Origin: Venturia oleaginea
Lineage: Eukaryota > Ascomycota > Dothideomycetes > Venturiales > Venturiaceae
Direction: 5' to 3'
NCBI GenBank assembly: GCA_013176395.1
Contig: JABMLP010000009.1
Span: forward strand, 930,001 to 994,000
Length of the DNA stretch: 64,000 nucleotides
The first letter of the stretch is position 1; every line of letters begins with the position of its first letter. This document shows, piece by piece, positions 53,956 to 64,000 of this stretch. The notes under the pieces were generated by a model, which searched no databases, was not told where the DNA came from, and saw only the letters and a list, made by a program, of their open reading frames with translations. The position numbers and the translations under genes are program-made.

Positions 53956-54621
53956 ATTCCGGACAGTCGAAGAGGCGAGCCTGACTATACGTATCTGGTC
54001 CGCTCCGGCTGCGTTGCGCGTGCCCCTGCCGTTTTTCGCGAGTTCAAAAAAAATCAAGGAAACACAAACCCCACCAATGTCGCGTCTCAGTTTCGAAAAC
54101 AACGAGAAAGCTAGGAATGGAAATGAGGATAATGCTGTGAGACGAACACAGAAAAGACGGCACGAGAGTACAAACCGGAGATTGATTAGACTCAGGGGTG
54201 ACTTGAACCACGAGATGCAGGTTTTTGCAGAGAATGCCATGTCAGGCGGGATAACGACTTTAAAGCCCATCCTCGCATACATCCACAACAGGCCCTTATA
54301 TGTAAATCAGATGACGTTGATGCGTATGGGATTGTCAGTGTCGCATCTCCATCGCGCGACCTGATTGGTAGATTTCTTGTTTTTCTTATTCATGCAGGGA
54401 GTGACAACTCACTTGGAACTCGCTAGCGCCTACCAGTAGATGGTTGGCTTGAAGTGGGTAAACTCAAAGAAGTGATCTACATATAAGTGAGGCTGATGAA
54501 ATAATAGAACATCTTTGAAGTCGTAGAATCGGTACTCATGATCGCCACGCATGCCCTCCCTTCATGCCCATGCTGATCTTCCAGCATAAGCGGCTTCATC
54601 GCGCAAGCTTCGTGTAATTTG
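53956..54621. other. Intergenic, upstream of the coiled-coil gene
   Basis: The coiled-coil reading frame stays open upstream to 54288, but the extra residues are of mixed composition and I treat them as untranslated. Nothing else is supported. Confidence 0.45.
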
Positions 54622-55511
54622 TTACGACGATGCTGATCCTCTCAACCTTCTCTCCAGCTCATCGGAGATACTTTGACTTTGCACATCCTCATAACCAGGC
54701 GGCGGTTCTGCCGGCGGTGAAAATTGTGCTTGCGATGGACTCGTCCTTGCTGTAGGTTCAGACGCGGCCAGATCTATAAGTGGTGCTTCCTGTCTTGTTA
54801 CTGGGACTGGTCTTGTGGATGCCGCATCTTCATATGCAGGTAGTTCGTCCAGATGGACGGCGTTCATGTCCACTGCTCCCAGCGCTTCAGCACCTTGTCC
54901 GCCACCTGTCTCGGCGCCGTCGCCCGTCAAGTGTCCTCTTTCGCGTGCAACCTCTACGGCTTGTTGTAAGCGCTCCTTGATTCGTTCGTATGTGGAATGG
55001 AAGTCGAAGGCGCCGCCGTCTTTGAAAGTCAACTTGAGCTCGAGAGCAGCATGTTCGGGAGGTATATTTCCGCCCGGTACGGGCTGCACTATGGCACTCC
55101 ATACATTCGGTCCAAAGAATGGAGCTGTGACATGTGTATCGTGAAGGTTGAGTATAGGTGCGGCGAAAGATTGTAAGCTCGCTGAGGGCGTTGTTGGAAG
55201 GTATACTATCTTGAATCTCATAGTCAGATCATGGGCTCGTTCTGTTACTGTAGCTTCACGAGTAGCATACCCGTCGATTTGTGAGATGTACGCAACCCCC
55301 GCTACTCGACAATGTGTATGGTTGTTTGCCCGGGAATTTGTTTAGAGTTTGGAGGGAGAGAGCTGTTCGCGGAGGAGATTTGTAGAGTCGCTGTTCGCCC
55401 GGAAGAGGAGTGAAGCCCTCAGTCTCAGAGAGCATTACCCAGCTGAAGATGTAAGCATAAAAGACAGCAGCGGATGATGTAAATAACGGGGTATACTGAC
55501 TTAACAGACAT
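54622..55511 (-). CDS. GRAM-domain, WW-binding protein (WBP2-like)
   Basis: Three exons (55511-55501, 55442-55271, 55209-54622; phases 2 and 0) give 256 residues. The 11-nt first exon codes for MSVN after splicing. The joined start, MSVN-WVMLSETEGFTPLPGEQRLYKSPPRTALSL, and then GGCVHLTNRR-IVYLPTTPSASLQSFAAPILNLHDTHVTAPFFGPNVW, form a GRAM/PH-like domain as in WBP2. The C-terminal part is Pro-rich with PPPGYED (a PPxY motif that binds WW domains) and LPAYED. PPxY proteins of this type often act as adaptors for WW-domain ubiquitin ligases such as Rsp5. The partner is not known here. Confidence 0.88.
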
Positions 55512-56977
55512 GGCGAACAAGTATATCCTTAGACTCGATGCGCAGGTCTTTGGGAATCAAAGCTCAGCACTCCGTGAGAGGATGGTTTGCCGTCTATACC
55601 ACGCGTAATGTGGAATGTGTATGTACGAGCTGCAAGAGTTTTCGATGTGGAGGAATTACTCCGAGAGGATAGTTGGCGCAGGCTGGTGTCTTCAATAGTT
55701 ATTCCGCTATCTGGCTTCAGATTTCATGCAGAGGATATGATGGTGGAAGAAAGCCTGGATGTAATGAGGGCCCAACTAGTGGGGAAGAGCCGAAGCTTAT
55801 TGGGCAGTGGCGCTCTTCATATCATGCTATTCGAACACGGCCAACAGCCAACGCGACAATCAACATCAGCTTCCCTCAAATCGATGAATTGTTACGCCCG
55901 TTGTTGCCATTATTTGTCGCAAGGCACTCCCTACACAGCAATCGATTGCAACCGTGGCAGAAAGAAAGTCTTCGAGATCTATTTACAGTTATGCTTTCAT
56001 CCCCCGTCGAACCCGGCCGCCGAGGAACTTCACCAAGTATATACCTCAGATGAATTAGCCATCTATACGAGTCGGGTTCAATGGTCCGTACACTTCGCTT
56101 AAGTTTGGTGAGGAAATACCCCTCTCTTAACATAACTCTACGAAATGTAAGATCAATCAAAAAGATAGGAGTCAATTCTTCTCGTCGTGCCTAACCTTTC
56201 TATCAAATTATATTTCGCTTACCTCGTCATCGTTGAGCGTAAGGAGGGAAAGAAAGAAGCGCAATAGCAGGGAAACTCCCTAAATTTTGGTAGGGTCGGT
56301 TTGCCGAAGTGTGGTTTGCCGAATTGTCGCAACTTTTTTGAACCCGACTCGTACTTTTGTACCGCATGGACGTGGCGGACCGTACTTCGGTTCTTGGGCA
56401 CAGATATTTACCTGAATACTGTGTAATACTATGTATATGGAGACGGGAGTACCGAGCTGAAACATTGTTATATCTTGGTCCGCAGGGCTCCGAAGAGCGA
56501 GGATCTGCCATCGCCTCCGCCCGCGTGGCGACTAGGCTCAGGGTCGAAGAGAATCTCGCTAGCGCCCTTACGCCATCAGCTAACGACATCCCAGTCGACC
56601 GCGCTCACAGTAACCCGAATGAGAGGGCAAGCTGTAACTGGTCCATGGAATACGTATTGAGTAGTCAAGGATCTTTCCACACGGCCTACAATGACTCTGC
56701 CTTGACTCCGGGGCTCTTTCTCAAGTCGTGACTACCGGTTCTCAGATGCTGGGCAGTGATGCTGAAGAATTACTGCTGGTCGAAAGCATACAATAGAGGA
56801 GGCCAAAATCGTACATCTATTTATCGCTGGGTGTATATCTTATTCACCTGCTGCCCCTCGCGCAGACCGGTTGCGGGAGAATAATCTTTTCCGCCAAATT
56901 GCTTGATCGCAAATCATGTTCTTCGGGACAACTACCTTCCTAGCAAAAGATGCCCATACTGCTAATTAGTAACTGAT
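55512..56977. other. Gene-free region before the pogo element
   Basis: About 1.5 kb. Overlapping frames at 55587-56102 (plus) and 56227-56589 (minus) show no domains. A short direct repeat, GGTTTGCCGAA, occurs twice near 56300-56325. Confidence 0.45.
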
Positions 56978-56979
56978 TA

Positions 56980-58828
56980 ACGTATTCCACCATCAAGCGG
57001 GTCAACCCATCGAGCGGGTCAGTTTATGCCAAGACCAGCTGCTCCCTTATCAACACAATATGTCTCAACAACAAAACGCGCAATCATCTAACAGAGAAGG
57101 CAGAATCCAGCTTGCCCTTTCTGCCTACTATACCCACCAATTCCGAAGCCTCCGGCGCGCTGCTGAGGCGTTTGATATACCTCCTTCAACATTAACTAGG
57201 CGATATAACGGAATTACGTATCGCCTAGATACTCGCAACGCCCGACACAAGCTCACTACGACTGAAGAGCAGACAATTGTCCAATACATCCTCGACCTCG
57301 ATTCGCGAGGATTCGCGCCCCGGCTGTGTGAGGTAGCAGATATGGCGGATAAACTACTGGGTATACGCGGTGGAGAGCCAGTAGGGAAAAACTGGGCTGA
57401 GAGGTTCATAACGCGCTCAGATGAGCTCAAGATGGCCTTCAATCGAGCTAAGGATAGGCAGAGGATACTACAGGAAGATCCAGAGATTATTGGCGCGTGG
57501 TTCAAGCTCGTTACAGACACCAAGGCAAAGTACGGTATCCACGACGAGGATACGCACAACTTTGACGAGATTGGCTTCCAGATGGGCGTTATTGGGTCAA
57601 TGAAGGTCGTCACAGCTTCTGAAAGACGTACACGGCCTAACTTAATCCAGCCAGGCGATCGCGAGTGGGTTACAGTTATCCAGAGCATCTGCGCCGCTGG
57701 GTATGCGACCCCGCCCTTCATTATCTACAAAGGACGCGTTCATATCTCTGCGTGGTATGAGGAGGCAGATATACTACGGAATTGGAAGCTCTCGGTCTCT
57801 GAGAACGGCTGGACAAACAACGCGCTTGGTCTTGAGTGGTTAAAGCACTTTAACGCGTATACAAAGGCGCGGCAGGTGGGGGTATACAGGCTGCTTATTT
57901 TGGACGGCCATGAGAGCCATCTCAGCCAGGATTTCAAGGACTACTGCCTCGAAAACAAGATTATAACCCTCTGCATGCCATCGCACTCGTCGCATATACT
58001 CCAGCCCCTTGACGTGGTCTGCTTCTCGCCGTTGAAGCGCAAGTACTCCCAACGCGTCCGGGACTTGGCACGCCGACGCGTGTACCATATCAACAAGGAA
58101 GGCTTTCTCCCTGCCTTCAAAGACGCGTTTTTCGACGTGTTTACGAAAGAGAACTGTCAAAAGGCTTTTGAGGCAGTAGGGCTAGTCCCTATCGACGCGC
58201 AGGTGGTGTTGGATCGCCTTGAAGTACGGCTACGAACCCCGCCAGAAACCCATCTCCCAGAAACGCCGTGGCAGTCCAAGACTCCAAGTAATAATTATGA
58301 ATTTGGATCCCAATACAAGCTCGTAAGCGAGTCTTTTACTCGGTCACCAGTTACTGCGCAGGCTGGCTTTTCCCAGCTTGTTAAGGGCGCTGAATTGATG
58401 CTACACCAAAACGCTCTGCTTGTTGCGCGTAACCGCGAGCTTGAAGAGCAATTAGCAGTAACAACGAACCGAAAATGGCGCAAAAGGAAGTGGATCCAGC
58501 AAGGTGGTACTATTGAGTATGGGACTGCAGCAGCGCAGGTAGCTGCAGAGGCGTCTATAGCGCCTCAGGGATCAAAGAAGGCTCGTGGTAGTGGTGGTCA
58601 AGAAACAGCCCGACCAACTTAACGGCGCTGTGGGAACTGCGGCGTAACTGGGCATAATGCGCGAACTTGTTAAAAAGATATCGAGATATCTTCTCAATCA
58701 GATAGTAGCACGACGGACTTAGAATCTATTGTTGATAGCGAAAAAATTAAAGAGTCGTAACATGAGATGGTCGTGCCAAGAAATTTTGAGCGGTTGGGTG
58801 GTTTGAGCGGTTCGGTGGTGGAGTACGT
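56980..58828 (+). mobile_element. pogo/Fot1-type DNA transposon, near full length
   Basis: A 1,849-bp element flanked by TA on both sides (56978-56979 and 58829-58830). Ends are ACGTATTCCACCATCAAGCG and the complement of GGTGGAGTACGT, imperfect inverted repeats that have drifted more than those of the deleted copy at 5742-6781. It holds one transposase gene plus a downstream zinc-knuckle segment cut off by stop codons. Confidence 0.9.
57060..58622 (+). CDS. pogo/Fot1-type transposase, DD35D, C-terminally truncated
   Basis: 520 residues from ATG 57060. The N-terminal helix-turn-helix/CENP-B-like DNA-binding region (RRAAEAFDIPPSTLTRRYNG, then EPVGKNWAERFITR) is followed by the DDE_1 catalytic domain: Asp in HNFDEIGFQMG, Asp in LLILDGHESH and a final Asp in ILQPLDVVCF. 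Exactly 35 residues separate the last two. The open frame ends at TAA 58620-58622, directly before RRCGNCGVTGHNARTC, a CX2CX4HX4C zinc knuckle (58629-58670). That knuckle is followed by a second TAA and about 28 further codons. A CAA-to-TAA change at the first stop would explain the loss. The enzyme core looks complete. Confidence 0.93.
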   Translation: MSQQQNAQSSNREGRIQLALSAYYTHQFRSLRRAAEAFDIPPSTLTRRYNGITYRLDTRNARHKLTTTEEQTIVQYILDLDSRGFAPRLCEVADMADKLLGIRGGEPVGKNWAERFITRSDELKMAFNRAKDRQRILQEDPEIIGAWFKLVTDTKAKYGIHDEDTHNFDEIGFQMGVIGSMKVVTASERRTRPNLIQPGDREWVTVIQSICAAGYATPPFIIYKGRVHISAWYEEADILRNWKLSVSENGWTNNALGLEWLKHFNAYTKARQVGVYRLLILDGHESHLSQDFKDYCLENKIITLCMPSHSSHILQPLDVVCFSPLKRKYSQRVRDLARRRVYHINKEGFLPAFKDAFFDVFTKENCQKAFEAVGLVPIDAQVVLDRLEVRLRTPPETHLPETPWQSKTPSNNYEFGSQYKLVSESFTRSPVTAQAGFSQLVKGAELMLHQNALLVARNRELEEQLAVTTNRKWRKRKWIQQGGTIEYGTAAAQVAAEASIAPQGSKKARGSGGQETARPT

Positions 58829-58884
58829 TATGCAGTATATACAGATACCCTGTGTACTCGGTACAAGCCCCAAGACCCCTTCTT

Positions 58885-58910
58885 CAACAACAACAACAAC
58901 AACAACAACA
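58885..58910. repeat. (CAA)n microsatellite
   Basis: About eight to nine CAA units, 56 bp beyond the right end of the pogo element. Confidence 0.9.
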
Positions 58911-59606
58911 TCTCCACCGCACAAACCGAGAATATACCTCCAAACCCTCCTCCTCCCAGCAATCCCATTCGCGCAATCCAGCTTCGCCTACTGGTGTTGT
59001 TTCTCTCGGTATAATTATTTCCCAACCTAGCAGATTCCGCGATCGATAATAATCATACCATAGCACGACATGAGACGGAAAAAAAACATAAAATGTAGAC
59101 CTTTCTTGAGAGCGGCCGTGTTTAGAATTACCACCCGCTGTACAAAGGCTGCATCACAATCACCAAGAATAGCGCTCGTTGTCGCGACTGGCGGATTAAC
59201 AGAAACGGGTGTAAAGGACATGAGTTCGCTTTTCTCGGTGTCGCTCCAATAGAAGCTTACAAATAAAAGTCGCGAGGGTGGTGGGGATCAGACTTTGGTG
59301 AACCAGCTTGAGATTGTTTCAAGGGCTGAGGTTGCACTTGTGGATATAGTATTTTCCGTATCGCGATGGACGATATCGCGATTGCTGAGGAACCTCAAAA
59401 CAGCTCATCTAGCTGCCAAAAAAAAAGAAAAAGACCATCATGTTGGACATCTTGGAAAAGAAATAAAGTTTTTTTCATGGGGACAACTGATACGAGCTGT
59501 GAGTCGTGTCTGTGATATCCTTTTCTTCGGGTCCCCCCGTCCAAATCCTCCGAGGAAGCCAAGTGCGGAAGAGAAAAGGAAAAATGGCACGGTTTCTATG
59601 TTGAAA

Positions 59607-59622
59607 CCCCCCCCCCCCCCCC
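59607..59622. repeat. Poly-C run of 16 bases
   Basis: Sixteen consecutive C residues. Its length is likely to be uncertain in any assembly. Confidence 0.85.
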
Positions 59623-60510
59623 GAATCGTGTCACTGGGGAAATGCCGTTCGCTCGTGAATTTTTTCGGTATGCCCTTACTGTACGTCCACAACCACTCTA
59701 TCCCATGAGAGGAAAACCCATCTCCAATCCAAATAAGAGCACGTATGAGAGAGTCGGGAAGAGCATTTCGGAAGGGTCTTTTGACCTCATCGATAGCGAG
59801 TTCTTTCGACGTCCTGAATAGGGCTGAATGAGAACGGAAAAACGCCGCATGACGAAAGGTTGGCGAGAGACTGCCGTGTACGACTGCAAATTGGTGTGAG
59901 ATGCTCTGTTCGCTGCCCCGATTCCGATGTTGGGACTCAAGTTCCTAGTATAGCTTCTGCGTCCTCGCATATCTGTACGCACCCATATCAGCTTGAGCCC
60001 AAGCGTATACCGCAGCGACCGGCCTCGCAAAACAATTCTGATCGCTCTCTTTCTGTGCAGCAGACTTTCAATTCTGGGCAAAGGGACTGAAAAGTATAAC
60101 TTGGCGTTTTTGTCCAAGAGGGTCCAATTGGAGCCGCGACGTCCTTCCGAGAGGGAGGGGATCGCTTCGAGACCATCACTTGTGCGGAAGGAAAGGCTCT
60201 AGGTTTACCTTGCGGAGGCTGGACCTTTTGCTGTTGATGTGTCACGGCAGTCGCCTGATGTGATTGTCAGCTTGCTGAAACGCGGCGGCGAAGCCTGGGA
60301 ATAAGACCACCCACCACACTTCTCGTCAAGTCTGTATTCTCTGATGTTTGTTAGCAAGACTCTTTATATATCGGAGAGGAACGTTTGCATACATTGCTAT
60401 CACGTTTGCCGGACACCTCCTGTGCGTTTCTTGATATTTTGTACACCACGCCTTGACGGTGTATCTGGTATGAGTACAGGAGTACTCGACTTGAGTGTAA
60501 TCGCACATGA

Positions 60511-60532
60511 TGATAATAATAATAATAATATA
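60511..60532. repeat. (ATA)n microsatellite
   Basis: About seven TAA/ATA units in a row. Confidence 0.85.
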
Positions 60533-61089
60533 AAGAGAGAATTGGAAGAGAAAAAAGTATTCAAACCGGCTTGTAGCTGAAAATAAAAAGAGCGTAAAAT
60601 GTTGATGTTGGTGGTGGTGGTAATAGTAATAGTAGTGAATGGAAGCAAGTTGTCGATATCCTCGCTTCAACGTGGACTTTGAGTCGGTATATGTATCATG
60701 AACCGGGAAATAAAGCTCAGTAGTGGAGACATCCTGACATTGACTCTGGAGAGAGTTTATATTCTATACTCGGCCGCGGCGAAGCGGTCGGACGGAACGG
60801 GTCGCTCGGTCAAGGTTTGAAGCCGTTTTGGATGTTCCTGGATGACCATCAAGGTGACAGGAAAGTACGACGTCGAAAGGGTTTGATTTGCTCAAGACAC
60901 CAAATGTCTTTTGTTCAGAGTCATGTTTCTGGCGTTGTTTTTTTATTTTGTCAAGTGAAATCAGGTATTCATCGTGGTCGGTATGTTCGATTCCGGCACC
61001 TGTCGACAATCTTTGCGACCCTTGCGGCCTCGATTCGAACATGCACAATTTGGAGAAGCCTACGGCCGGGTATTGCCAGGGGCTATTTG

Positions 61090-61291
61090 TACTATGGTAT
61101 GATGGGCTTTAAACGTTAATGATGCACGGCTAGCAGAAACCTTGTACCCATGTATGTCCAGATCTACAGCTGCAAGTATCAGCCCTTCAGTCAGGACCTC
61201 GAGGTAGATTTGAGAACGTGTACTAGAAGTTTCGACGCTATAGCCACGACAAGGGTGCCAATTAACGTTAAAAGCCCATCATACCATAGTA
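61090..61291. mobile_element. MITE, copy 2 (better preserved)
   Basis: A 202-bp element with inverted ends TACTATGGTATGATGGGC and GCCCATCATACCATAGTA, followed internally by TTTAAACGTTAAT and ATTAACGTTAAA. It is flanked by or starts with TA. Over its whole length it matches copy 1 at 28462-28664 in reverse orientation. It has no coding capacity, so movement would depend on a transposase from elsewhere. Confidence 0.85.
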
Positions 61292-63292
61292 CAGATATTA
61301 GCCCTGTCCGGGCCCATGGGAGAGTATAGGACGGGAAATCATACTATAATATGCTCGTCATTTTGGCCTCAAGGCGATGCGCAGGACGCAGGACGCTCAT
61401 ACCATGCGGATACGGGGAGAGACGACAATGTAAATGAGTGATTTTCTCGGGCAATGTTGCCTCGGGAATCGGGATCGGGATGTGGAGGGAAACCGACGGC
61501 GAAGTTTGATGCTTGTTCTGGAAGACGAATAATGGTGAGACAGGGGTTCGAGGCACCATTTTCTTTTCGAAATTGTTGTGTGCATCCATTGATGACACTG
61601 GCTCAGCCTTACGATCCCAGCATCCAGGTTCGTCGCTTGGCTTCTGATCATCCAAATCATGTGAGAACGGTTCCAAAAATCTTAAGACAACTTGCTTCGA
61701 ACAAAGACATGCGACAGAGCCTTGTTCTAGATTCAAGAAGTCATTTGTACAGAAGATTTAGGGCTTTGCACTGGGAAAATCGCTGCCGGCATGGCGGCCG
61801 TATCGCCCCGTCTTCTTGCTAGCAAGGAAGAGCATGGAGGGAGGAAACCGAGGCGTGAGTTTATTCGGATGAAGTCAGCCAGGGGGGAAAGGTGGCAGGT
61901 ATTCACACGTGGCATTATGCATGAGGCTACCAGACGATCATAACAGGGATTCGCGATTTTTCGGGCCACGATACGTTTCGTGTGATCGCTTGCACACGAA
62001 ACTTGTGTGTCTCGATGACGACCATGGTTGGCTGCTGATATTGCTATATGCTCCGAGGTATACCCCACCCAGAAAGCGAAATGTTGAGTACGTCATCTGT
62101 TGGTTGTACTTCCGACATCTTGGCTGTCAACAGTCTCGAGAGAACAAGTAATGGCTTCTAGCGCGTCGAAATGTCAGTAAGCCTCGTTTCATGTCCACGA
62201 TTCAGGTGTCAACGCTTCACTGTCAAAACAAAAATTGTGATGCGCCTCGAAATGAGCTTGCACGATTCATGCTAGCACGTACTGAGGAGGACAACCCGGC
62301 GGACCTTGGTGGTAGTTGCTGTGATTGCGGATCGTGGGAGCTCTTTCGAACTGCGAGATCATAGTTTGGCATCATTGATAGGGATCGGCTCCCATGGTCT
62401 GTACCCTTCCTGGATTCACTCCCACTCGTCCTGGTGGAGGCGCTTGCCCAAAGCCTGCTTCACGTTATGACGATCTGACTAAAAGGAACATTTAGGAGGG
62501 CATCAATGCTAAATTGACCGCAGGAGGAACCGTAAATTGATCCTAGAATAGTCCATTCTCCGATGAAAGCCAATTCGGCAGCTTCTTTGGGTTTCTCGTT
62601 CCAAATTCTCGAAATGACAATCAGCGTCGGCGCTGAGAAAACCTGGCGGTATCGTCCTTCAAGAAGTCAGCGTTTGATTCACGCGCTCGAGTTCCTCCCG
62701 AAAAGAACCTACGGCATTGACCTGCCAAAGATGCCATATCTCCGAGGGTGGTTTGTAGCCCTGCACGTGAAATATATTCCCAAAAGAAGTATCGGGAGCT
62801 GAAGAGTAGAAGGATAAATTACACCTCGCAGGCTTCTCTCCTACAGCCTTTATTTTAAAATCATATGGTGCTGACGATAGATGAGGGGGAAGGGAAAGTT
62901 GTCTGAATTAGGCGGTTTTTCGCTTATGAACCACCCCTGGAGATGTGGCATCTTAGGCAGGTTAATGGGGTATTCCAAAGAATGCTTCGTGCCAATGAAC
63001 GATGGATACGAAGTCAACTGTACAATACCATTATCCACAATTGTTCGCAAGAGCCATTGTGGTAGTGCTTGGGACTGTGCCGTCAAATTAAAAAGACAAA
63101 AGTGTCGATAAAACATGAAAGGCCCATGTCAAAAGCTGGATAGCATGCTTCGAATCAATGCTGGAACTCGGAGATGAGCCTCATTTCGCCCAACGGGCCA
63201 ACAACGACTCGCAACAGCAACGGTGCGTAATCATCGCCAGCAACGGCAATCTTCGAGGCGATCGGCGTGGATTCCAGAAATCCTGATTCAGT
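61292..63292. other. Gene-free region upstream of glycerol kinase 3' end
   Basis: About 2 kb without a supportable gene. It contains the inverted repeat described separately at 62715-62975. Confidence 0.5.
62715..62975. repeat. Imperfect inverted repeat, about 40-bp arms
   Basis: The left arm around 62716-62755 (ATTGACCTGCCAAAGATGCC...GAGGGTGGTT) matches the reverse complement of the right arm around 62929-62970 (AACCACCCCTGG...GGCAGGTTAAT), with about 170 bp between. Both arms read LPKMPxLxGWF in opposite frames. It could be a hairpin or the ends of a small decayed element. Confidence 0.6.
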
Positions 63293-64000
63293 TCATAACT
63301 CTTCGATGCTTTCTTCTTCGTCGAGCCAACCTCGACACATTTCTACCGCTCGGCTGCACGAGTCAGCACGAGAACCAATGAGCTTATAGCATCACTGGTC
63401 TTACCTCCATTGCTTGAACATCCTCGCACTTTCCTTTTTGCTAATTGCCGGCTCGAAGATTTTCCTGTCTTTTTGATTGATCTCCTTCAATTCGTCGAAG
63501 TGAGACCAAATATCCATGGCGAATCCAGCGGCGATCGCTGCACCAAGACTCGTCGTCTCTCGCATAGCCTACCAGTTTTAGCACTCGTTTCTGGAGAACC
63601 GAAAGGAGGAGAGTACTTACTGGTCTGTCCACGGGGATTCCGATGATATTACTTTGAGTCTATATTTCGTCGGTAAATCACTGATTCTAGAAAAGAAGAT
63701 CTGCATGGCACAGCCGACGTACCTGCATGCATAGATCTGAGTTGCTCATTCCGCCATCAACTGCTAATTCAGCAAGAGCATGCCTAGTAATACAATCAGC
63801 TTGCTATATGGATGTATCCGGAAGTGAAAGGTGAAGAGATTTTGACTGTGAGGTGACAACTGAAGTGACGAGGCCCTAGATATTGAGGCTGCAGATCGGT
63901 GCCTAGCCGATGGAACAGGGTGAATACGAGGCAGAGAAACCCAACATACCCACTATCCTTTTCCATAGCATCTAAGATCGCCTTGGTCTGGAAACAGGTT
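63293..64000 (-). CDS. GUT1: Glycerol kinase, C-terminal part (gene continues beyond the window)
   Basis: Glycerol kinase phosphorylates glycerol to glycerol-3-phosphate with ATP (FGGY family). Exons visible from the window edge are >64000-63950, 63783-63723, 63659-63621, 63568-63405 and 63353-63293. The joined sequence reads TKAILDAMEKDSG-HALAELAVDGGMSNSDLCMQ-TQSNIIGIPVDRP-AMRETTSLGAAIAAGFAMDIW, the conserved C-terminal FGGY region (VDGGMSxSD and TxLGAAxAAG motifs). It ends with WSRAVEMCRGWLDEEESIEEL. All four introns visible are GT..AG and phases agree. The N-terminal half, including the sugar-binding part, lies outside. Confidence 0.92.

Larger units (their letters stand above)
58829..61089. 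other. Gene-free region with simple repeats
   Basis: About 2.3 kb. It holds (CAA)n at 58885-58910, a run of 16 C at 59607-59622, (ATA)n near 60511-60532 and a GGT-rich patch near 60610-60625. Frames up to 139 codons occur on both strands, but none shows a domain, signal peptide or supportable intron structure. Confidence 0.5.

Noticed and set aside
55587..56102. 171-codon plus-strand frame
   Set aside because: Overlapped by another frame on each strand; no recognisable domain, no neighbour exon, start codon context arbitrary.
60817..61119. 100-codon frame ending YYGMMGFKR
   Set aside because: Its end is the MITE terminal repeat read as protein; the same residues end a frame at the other MITE copy.
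1..64000. Search for a CRISPR array, secondary-metabolite cluster or virus-like block
   Set aside because: No regularly spaced repeats, no PKS/NRPS/terpene core enzyme and no viral structural or polymerase genes were seen. Two SDRs and a thiolase side by side are not enough to call a cluster.

Overview
The window looks like nuclear DNA of a filamentous ascomycete (Pezizomycotina). The introns are short (about 44-119 nt, GT..AG, several with a CTAAC-like branch point). The gene set is typically fungal: UTP14, fungal mL41, TFIIE-beta, an MLP1/TPR-type basket protein, SET9, a DUF3176-type membrane protein and a GH81 glucanase. Decayed transposons carry many C-to-T/G-to-A changes that look like repeat-induced point mutation (RIP). 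A leotiomycete is a guess from overall character only. The window carries no plasmid, prophage or CRISPR signal, and I found no tRNA or rRNA.

Layout. 0.3-3.7 kb: an Argonaute on the minus strand with an RGG-repeat N-terminus. 5.7-6.8 kb: an internally deleted pogo/Fot1-type element, 38 bp downstream of the stop of a GH81 beta-1,3-glucanase (6.8-9.8 kb, minus). 10-27 kb is a dense housekeeping block: UTP14 (minus) and mL41 (plus) divergently arranged, a HET-family remnant, then TFIIE-beta (minus) and MLP1 (plus) divergently arranged, then SET9 (plus). 27-36 kb is a repeat-rich accessory island. It holds a RIP-marked MITE, an F-box pseudogene with in-frame stops, an intact Tc1-like transposon, a small secreted cysteine-rich protein and a hAT transposon with a perfect 8-bp target duplication. 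37-56 kb is again gene-rich: a DUF3176-type protein, a membrane-anchored trefoil-like gene with an in-frame stop, a pepsin-like aspartic protease, a membrane-anchored double amidohydrolase, two short-chain dehydrogenases, a thiolase, a coiled-coil protein of unknown function and a GRAM/WBP2-like protein. 57-58.8 kb: a nearly full-length pogo/Fot1-type element. 59-63.2 kb is almost gene-free (a second MITE copy, simple repeats, an inverted repeat). The window ends inside a glycerol kinase gene (minus).

How it fits together. Most genes are unrelated housekeeping functions and I see no biosynthetic cluster. The clearest theme is genome defence against mobile DNA. An Argonaute (RNA silencing) lies in the same 64 kb as four DNA-transposon copies of three superfamilies and two MITE copies, and one MITE copy carries the G-to-A excess expected of RIP. 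Exon boundaries below were set by hand so that reading frame and conserved family sequence are continuous across each intron; every multi-exon total was checked to be divisible by three.
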